From Akebia trifoliata (taxonomy: Eukaryota > Streptophyta > Magnoliopsida > Ranunculales > Lardizabalaceae): a stretch of 64,000 nt of DNA. The notes under the pieces are model-generated. The model ran no database searches. It was given only the letters and a program-made list of their open reading frames with translations, and was not told the origin of the DNA. The stretch lies in assembly GCA_017979445.1 (NCBI GenBank), contig CM030707.1, positions 20,404,586-20,468,585 on the forward strand, given 5' to 3'. The position numbers and the translations under genes were made by a program. Of this stretch, positions 58,471-64,000 are shown in pieces; position 1 is the first letter of the stretch; every line of letters begins with the position of its first letter.

Positions 58471-59265
58471 AAAATTAGTTCATTACTCTTTCACCTTAGG
58501 CAGGTAGAGTAAGACTCCCAAAAAAATTAGTTCATTACTCTTTCACCCTAGACAGGTAGAATAGAACTCCCAAAAAAATTAGTTTATTACTCTTTCACTC
58601 CGAGTAGGTAGAGTAGAACTTCTAAAAAAAATTAGTTCATTACTCTTTCACCCTGGGCAGGTAGAGTAGGACTCCTAAAAAATTAGTTCATTACTCTTTC
58701 ACTCCAAGTAGGTAGAGTAGAACTTTCAAAAAAAAAAAATTAGTTCATTACTCTTTCACCCTGGGCAGGTAGAGTAGGACTCTCAAAAAGCTTAGTTCAT
58801 TACTCTTTCACTCCGAGTAGGTAGAGTAGAACTTTCCCAAAAAAAAAATTAGTTCATTACTCTTTCACCCTGGGCAGGTAGAGTAGGACTCCTAAAACAT
58901 TAGTTCATTACTCTTTCACTCCGAGTAGGTAGAGTAGAACTTCCCAAAAAAATTAGTTCATTACTTTTTCACCCTAGGCAGGTAGAGTAGGACTCTCAAA
59001 AAGCTTAGTTCATTACTCTTTCACTCAGAGTAGGTAGAGTAGAACTTTCCCAAAAAAAAAAAAAAATTAGTTCATTACTCTTTCACCCTGGGCAGGTAGA
59101 GTAGGACTCCCAAAAAAATTAGTTCATTACTCTTTCACTCCGAGTAGGTAGAGTAGAACTTTCCAAAAAAATTAGTTCATTACTCTTTCACCCTGGGCAG
59201 GTAGAGTAAGATTTTCAAAAATTAGTTTATTACTCGTTCACCTAGGATAGGTAGAGGAAGACATT
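58471..59265 (+). repeat. Minisatellite 2 with alternating unit types in the Tat 3' region
   Basis: About 15 units averaging 52 bp, each with ttagttcattactctttcac and ggtagagta. Two variants alternate: A has ccctgggcaggtagagtagg, B has tccgagtaggtagagtagaa. The higher-order period is thus about 103 bp. Units also differ in the length of the A-run before ttag (5 to 14). It lies between pol debris and the polypurine tract. Confidence 0.95.
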
Positions 59266-59599
59266 CAAATTTTGCTCAGATTATGCTCACTTTGCTCAGA
59301 TTATGCTTAGTTTTTTTTTTCTCAGTCTTTGCTCAGTTTCACACAATACATACACTCACACTTGCACTTTTTAGTCAGGGAGAATTCTCTAAAATTCAAG
59401 GATTTGACACTGCCAGTGAGAGCTCTGCTCAAGGACCTGACAATTTTTTAGTTCGAGGAGAGCTTTACCCTCAAGGATCCGAACACCCTGACGAATTGCT
59501 AAATCAGGCTGCAAAATGAATTGTCACTAGCTTTGGCATTCAGATATCGTACTATCTACCAAAATAGATTTGCTATCTAGTTTGCTTCAACCCTCTGTC

Positions 59600-59612
59600 A
59601 AAGAGGGGCATC
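59600..59612 (+). other. Polypurine tract
   Basis: AAAGAGGGGCATC lies directly before the 3' LTR start TGTAGACACC. It serves as primer for plus-strand DNA in LTR retrotransposons. Confidence 0.75.
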
Positions 59613-61364
59613 TGTAGACACCCCATTTTTGCACTCGCCTGATTAATCAACTCGTCAACCCGATGGCAATGATTCCCAATGATGGATGTGTATTTCATTG
59701 CTTTATTTTGTTACCAGATGTGTTTCAGAAATCCGGATGAGGTATCTCGAACTAACAAAGCCTTAGAAACCACGCTACGCTAGGAAAATACGACTCCAGA
59801 AACATAGAAATCATCATCTTGCAGACCCAAAAAGAAGTTTTACGATAAAAATCACTAAAAATGACCAAATTACCAAAATACCCCTAACATCAAAAAGACC
59901 CTAGAGCCTACGTTACACTTAGGAAATTTTTTTCAAACACATAAAATAATAAATAGAAATCAAATAAATCATTTCACCAATTTTAACAGAATTCGATAAA
60001 ATTACGAAAATGCCCCTCATAAAGTTCACAACCATTTCACACAAAAAATTTCATAAATGACACAAACTAATATTTCCATTGAATTTCTTACGAAAAATCG
60101 ATTCTAAAACATCCTAGAACATTAAAACCGACTTAAAACGTGAAAAGTCCTCTCTGGGGGTAAAACGGTAATTTCATAATTTTCATAATTAAAAATTTCA
60201 AAATTAATAAATAAAATATTAAATAATTAAAGTGAAACAATAATGAAATTAATTTAAAATTTTGAATTAAAAAAATCGATCAATCGGGCTTTCAAGTAAA
60301 ATTATTGAGGGTTCGTGAGATATTTCTTTAAGGACCCCTCCATTTGGGGGTCCAAAGAATTAAAGATATAATAGAGGAGGGTTCTCCAAAAAATTAAAGT
60401 CAATCAAGCAAGACTAAGGGCAAGGTATTAAAGTCAGTCAAGTGAGACTAAAGTCAAAATTAAAGTCAATTAAGCAAGACTGAAGTCAAGATATTAAAAG
60501 TCAATCAATTAAGACTAAAGTCAAAATATTAAAAGTCAATCAAATAAGACCAAAAGTCAAAACCCTAATAGATTTCTAATTAAATAATAACTCTATCTAA
60601 TAGAGTTCTAACTAAAACACAACTCCACCTAAAACAATTCTAATTAAAACACAATTCTACCTAAAACAATTTTAACTAAAACACAACTCTAATTAAAAGA
60701 ACTCTAATTAAACACTAACTCTATCAAAATCAATCCCTAAAAAAATCTATAAATAGAGGTGCTCACACCCTATTTTCGTATCAAATCATAAACCCTAAGA
60801 GAAATAGGTCTAAAAGCCCCCTAGCCTCCCATAAACCCTAGTTTTGGAGTCCCAACTCTTTACCTAATATCCCTCCTTCGATTTTAGCCTAAAGAACACC
60901 TAAAAGCCCTCCAAAAACACTTCAAAATTCATTAACAAACTCGAAGAATTCAGATCCAAGAAAGAAGAGATACCTTGCCTCGGAGATCGGAAATCAAATC
61001 CGGAGACAGAATGAAGCAAGAAGTACGGTACAAGGAGCAATTTTTGTTGGATCTGAGGGAACAAAGTCTTTGCTATCGGAAATGTATAACTTCTTATTTT
61101 TTATCTTATTATTATCTAGGTTTTTTTAGCAATGTAACCTATTTGGGAAGTTAGTAGAGACCGGCTTTGACCGGGCGGGGTTGGTGCCTAACACCTTCCA
61201 ACCCCGTAACATGATCCCCGAATTCAGTTTTTTCTGTTCTAGATTAGTTCTTTATCTATTTAGAGTCATTGATCGGTTCCTAGACCGTAATAACTAGGTG
61301 GCGACTCCCAAACCTCAAGGGTCAAAAGTGGATCCGCGCACCCCGCTGATCGAGGGTGCTTTCA
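59613..61364 (+). repeat. 3' LTR of the Tat-like element
   Basis: 1752 bp, TGTAGACACCCC to GCTTTCA, collinear with the 5' LTR. It carries the same TATA box (60748-60755) and the conserved end block with ggttggtgcctaacaccttc and ggtggcgactccc. Confidence 0.9.
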
Positions 61365-61512
61365 GCAGGATTGTATGTCGTTTATCAGGTGCATGTTGAA
61401 AACCTTAGAATGCTAACATAAATAGAGGAGACCATGCCGAAATTTCGAAATGCCACCTAGTACCTCGAGATCTGACATGGGGATTTGTGTTAGCGTTTGG
61501 CGGGGCGCCACA

Positions 61513-64000
61513 AGAAAGATTTCTAAACATTAGGAATTATTGGAGAATTTGTACTTGTTTTTGGAGTTCATAATAAAAGTCTCAAATATTAAATAAAGTA
61601 TTTCTTTGCTATTTTTATAGTACTTCTCGTTAGTCTTTATTAACTTTCGATCATTGAAATTATATTTTTTACTAATTAGAAATATATATGACTCTATGAG
61701 AAAAAATGGGTAAATTCAATGTCAAGATTTAGTGAATTTTGCTAAATCTAAATAAATTTAATGAATTTTAAAATCAAATATTTTCATTGATAAATCATAA
61801 AATAAGGTGAAAATATATTTCTTTTATTGTCTATTCTCTAATAATCTTAAAGGTTTGAAAAAATAATTTTATAGAGTTCGTGTGATTGTAAATAAATAAT
61901 ATTATAATTTCATTTGAGTAGAGAATTAATATGCCCCTCTTAAAAAATATCATAAATGAAATTAGAAGATTAGATATAAAAAAAGATTTATAAGCATTAG
62001 AAGTGATTAGAGAATTTATACTTGTATTTAAGTTCGTAGTAAATAGTTTAAATATAAATAAAGATATTTTTTAGTACACTTGTAGGGTTTCTTGTTGGTC
62101 TTGATTAATTTTTTATTTTTGAAGTTGTATTTTTAATTATTAGAAAGAGATGACATTATGTGAAAAAATGGGTAGATTCGATGTAAAGGTTTACGGAATT
62201 TAGTTAAATCTAAATAAATTTAATAGATTTTAACGTTAAATCTTCTTGGTTGATAAATCATAAAATAAGGTAAGAAGATATTTCTTTCATTAGGCTATTA
62301 TCTAATAATCTTAAAGGTTTGAATAAGTAACTTCATGGTAATAACTAATAAAGTTTGTGTGATTTTATATAAATATTATTATGACCCCATTTGAATGGAG
62401 AACTAATATTGTCCTCCTCAAAAGAATATTATAAATAACGTAGGAAAATTGGGTATGAAGAAAAATCTTAAACATTACGAATGATTAGAGAATTTGTAAC
62501 TGTGTTTGAGGTTCGTAATAAAAAACTCAAATATAAATAGAGGTACTTCTTTTATACTTTTATAGTATTTCTTTTTGGTCTTGATGAACTTTCGATCCTT
62601 AAAATTATATTTTTTATTGATTAAAAAGAGAGATAGCACCACGTGAAAAAATTGGTAAATTAAATGCCAAAGTCTGGTGAATTTATCTAAATCTAAATAA
62701 ATTTAATAGATTTTGATATTAAAACTTTTTAGTTGATAAATCATGAAATACAGTGAGAAGATATTTCTCTTGTTTAACTATTATTTGATATTCTTAAATA
62801 TTTGAATAAGTAATTATATGACAATAGCTAATAGAATTTGTATGATTGTAGATAAATAATATTATAGTCCCACTTGAATAAATGAAGTAAAAAATTGAGT
62901 TTGAAGAAAGATTCATACATATTATGAGTGATTGGAGAATTTGTACATGTGTTTGAGGATTTTCAATAAAAAACATAAATAAAATTACTTCTTTGATTTT
63001 TTTGTAATATTTTTTGTTGATTTTAATTAACTTTCAATCTTTAAAATTATATTTTTCACTTGTTATATAAATAAATGATAATACGTGAAAAAATGGATAA
63101 ATTTGATGTCAGGGTCTAATGAATTTGGTTAAATCTAAATAAATTTAATGGATTTTGACGTCAAATATTTTTTGTTGATAAATCATGAAATACTGTGAGG
63201 CGATATTTATCTTGTTGGACTATTATATAATAATATTAAAGGTTTGAATAAGTAACTTCATGATAATAATTAATAATATTTTGTGTGATTGTATATAAAT
63301 ACTATTATGGCCTTACTTGAATAGAGAAGTAATATGGCTCTTTTAAAAAGAAGATCATAAATAACGTAGGAAAATTGAATATGAAAAAAATTCCTAAACA
63401 TTACGAATGGTTGGAGAATTTGTAACTGTGTTTGAAATTCTTAGTAAAAAACTTAAATATAAATAGATGTACTTTTTTGATACACTTACAATTCTTCTTT
63501 TTTATTTTGATTAACGTTTGCTCATTGAAATTGTATTTTTCACTATTTAAAAAAAGATATGGCACTACATGAAAAAATGGGTAAATTTGGCTAAATCTAA
63601 ATAAATTCAATAAATTTTAACATCAAATCTTTTTTTAATAAATCATAAAATAATGTGAGAAGATATTTATCTTATTAAGTTATTATCTAATAATCTTAAA
63701 GATTTGAATAAGTAATTCCATGATAACTAACTAATAGAGTTTGTGTGATTGTATATAAATAATATTATGACCCCACTTAAATCGAGAATTAATATGGACC
63801 CTTTTGAAAAAGAAGATCATAAATGAAGTTGAAAAATCAAGTATAAAAAAATATTCCTAAACATTACGAGTGATTAAAGAATTTGAACTTGTGTTTGAGT
63901 TCCTTGTAAATGCTCAAATATAAATAGAGGTACTTCTTTAATACTTTTATAATTTTTTTATATTAATTAACATTCTTTCCTTGAAATAATGTTTTACTGA
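61513..64000. repeat. 480-bp tandem satellite, right part (continues beyond window)
   Basis: About five further monomers, landmarks at 61672, 62134, 62616, 63058 and 63543 (spacing 462, 482, 442, 485). The sequence after the AGAAA duplication continues the monomer cut at 43710. Neighbouring monomers differ by many substitutions, so the array is old or was never well homogenised. Confidence 0.9.

Larger units (their letters stand above)
48877..61364 (+). mobile_element. Tat/Ogre-like Ty3/gypsy retrotransposon, non-autonomous
   Basis: A 12,488-bp element with two LTRs (48877-50632 and 59613-61364), a primer-binding site just after the 5' LTR, a polypurine tract before the 3' LTR, and a perfect 5-bp duplication GCAGG (48872-48876 and 61365-61369). 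Internal order: 3.9-kb leader, gag (54545-56011), pol debris to about 57230, and a 2.4-kb 3' region full of minisatellites. Long leader, Tat-type gag and repeat-rich 3' region fit the Tat/Ogre lineage. Reverse transcriptase, RNase H and integrase cannot be seen, so it could only have moved in trans. It is inserted in LTR copy B. Confidence 0.9.
43711..61512 (+). mobile_element. Solo LTR, 3.2-kb family (copy B), disrupted by three insertions
   Basis: Starts TGTAAAACCCCGAG and ends GGGGCGCCACA, flanked by a perfect duplication AGAAA (43706-43710 and 61513-61517). LTR pieces are 43711-46764, 48827-48876 and 61370-61512, interrupted by a solo LTR and a full-length Tat element; a SINE lies in the first piece. 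With the two large insertions and their duplications removed it is about 3.24 kb, close to copy A. Matches to A (reversed) include ggtgggtca-at-gacgaccagagtcc, the block 45720-46035 and the last 110 bp (gctaacataaa, ttggcggggcg). Confidence 0.85.

Noticed and set aside
58471..59265. CRISPR-like array
   Set aside because: Units are contiguous tandem repeats without unique spacers, within a retrotransposon of a plant genome.

Overview
The window is nuclear DNA from a flowering plant, probably a eudicot. It holds three intron-rich genes with plant-type proteins, a degenerate piece of plastid DNA, and many transposable elements. I cannot name the species. Gene density is very low: three genes occupy the first 35 kb, and the remainder is nested repeats.

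Layout. (1) 1-7.1 kb: on the minus strand, a four-exon gene for a mitochondrial ribosomal protein of the mS23 type (188 aa). Its introns are loaded with MITEs and one large insertion that carries a foreign exon-like ORF. (2) 7.1-7.5 kb: a compact 397-bp divergent promoter. (3) 7.5-19.1 kb: on the plus strand, a nine-exon gene for CSA/ERCC8, the WD40 substrate receptor of transcription-coupled repair (455 aa). Its introns hold at least three hAT-type MITEs with recognisable 8-bp target duplications. (4) 20.3-21.0 kb: a decayed plastid insert keeping the clpP-psbB order. (5) 22.2-34.4 kb: on the minus strand, a seven-exon plastid APS kinase gene (315 aa). Its P-loop is split by a 6-kb intron that contains a 3.6-kb palindrome, and a frameshifted CER1/CER3-like exon lies in another intron. 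(6) 36.1-39.3 kb: a 3.2-kb solo LTR. (7) 42.3 kb to the end: a ~480-bp tandem satellite interrupted by a second copy of the same solo-LTR family. That copy is itself invaded by a SINE, a second type of solo LTR, and a 12.5-kb Tat/Ogre-like LTR retrotransposon that keeps LTRs, PBS, PPT and gag but has lost most of pol.

The three genes share no pathway: mitochondrial translation, DNA repair and sulfate activation. Only the mS23/CSA pair is likely to be linked in regulation, through the shared promoter. The nested block can be put in order because each insertion has its own target-site duplication: satellite first, then the 3.2-kb LTR (AGAAA), then SINE (11 bp), solo LTR (ATGT) and Tat element (GCAGG). 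I saw no CRISPR array, operon, tRNA or rRNA gene. Exon borders were deduced by eye from GT-AG sites, reading phase and family similarity.
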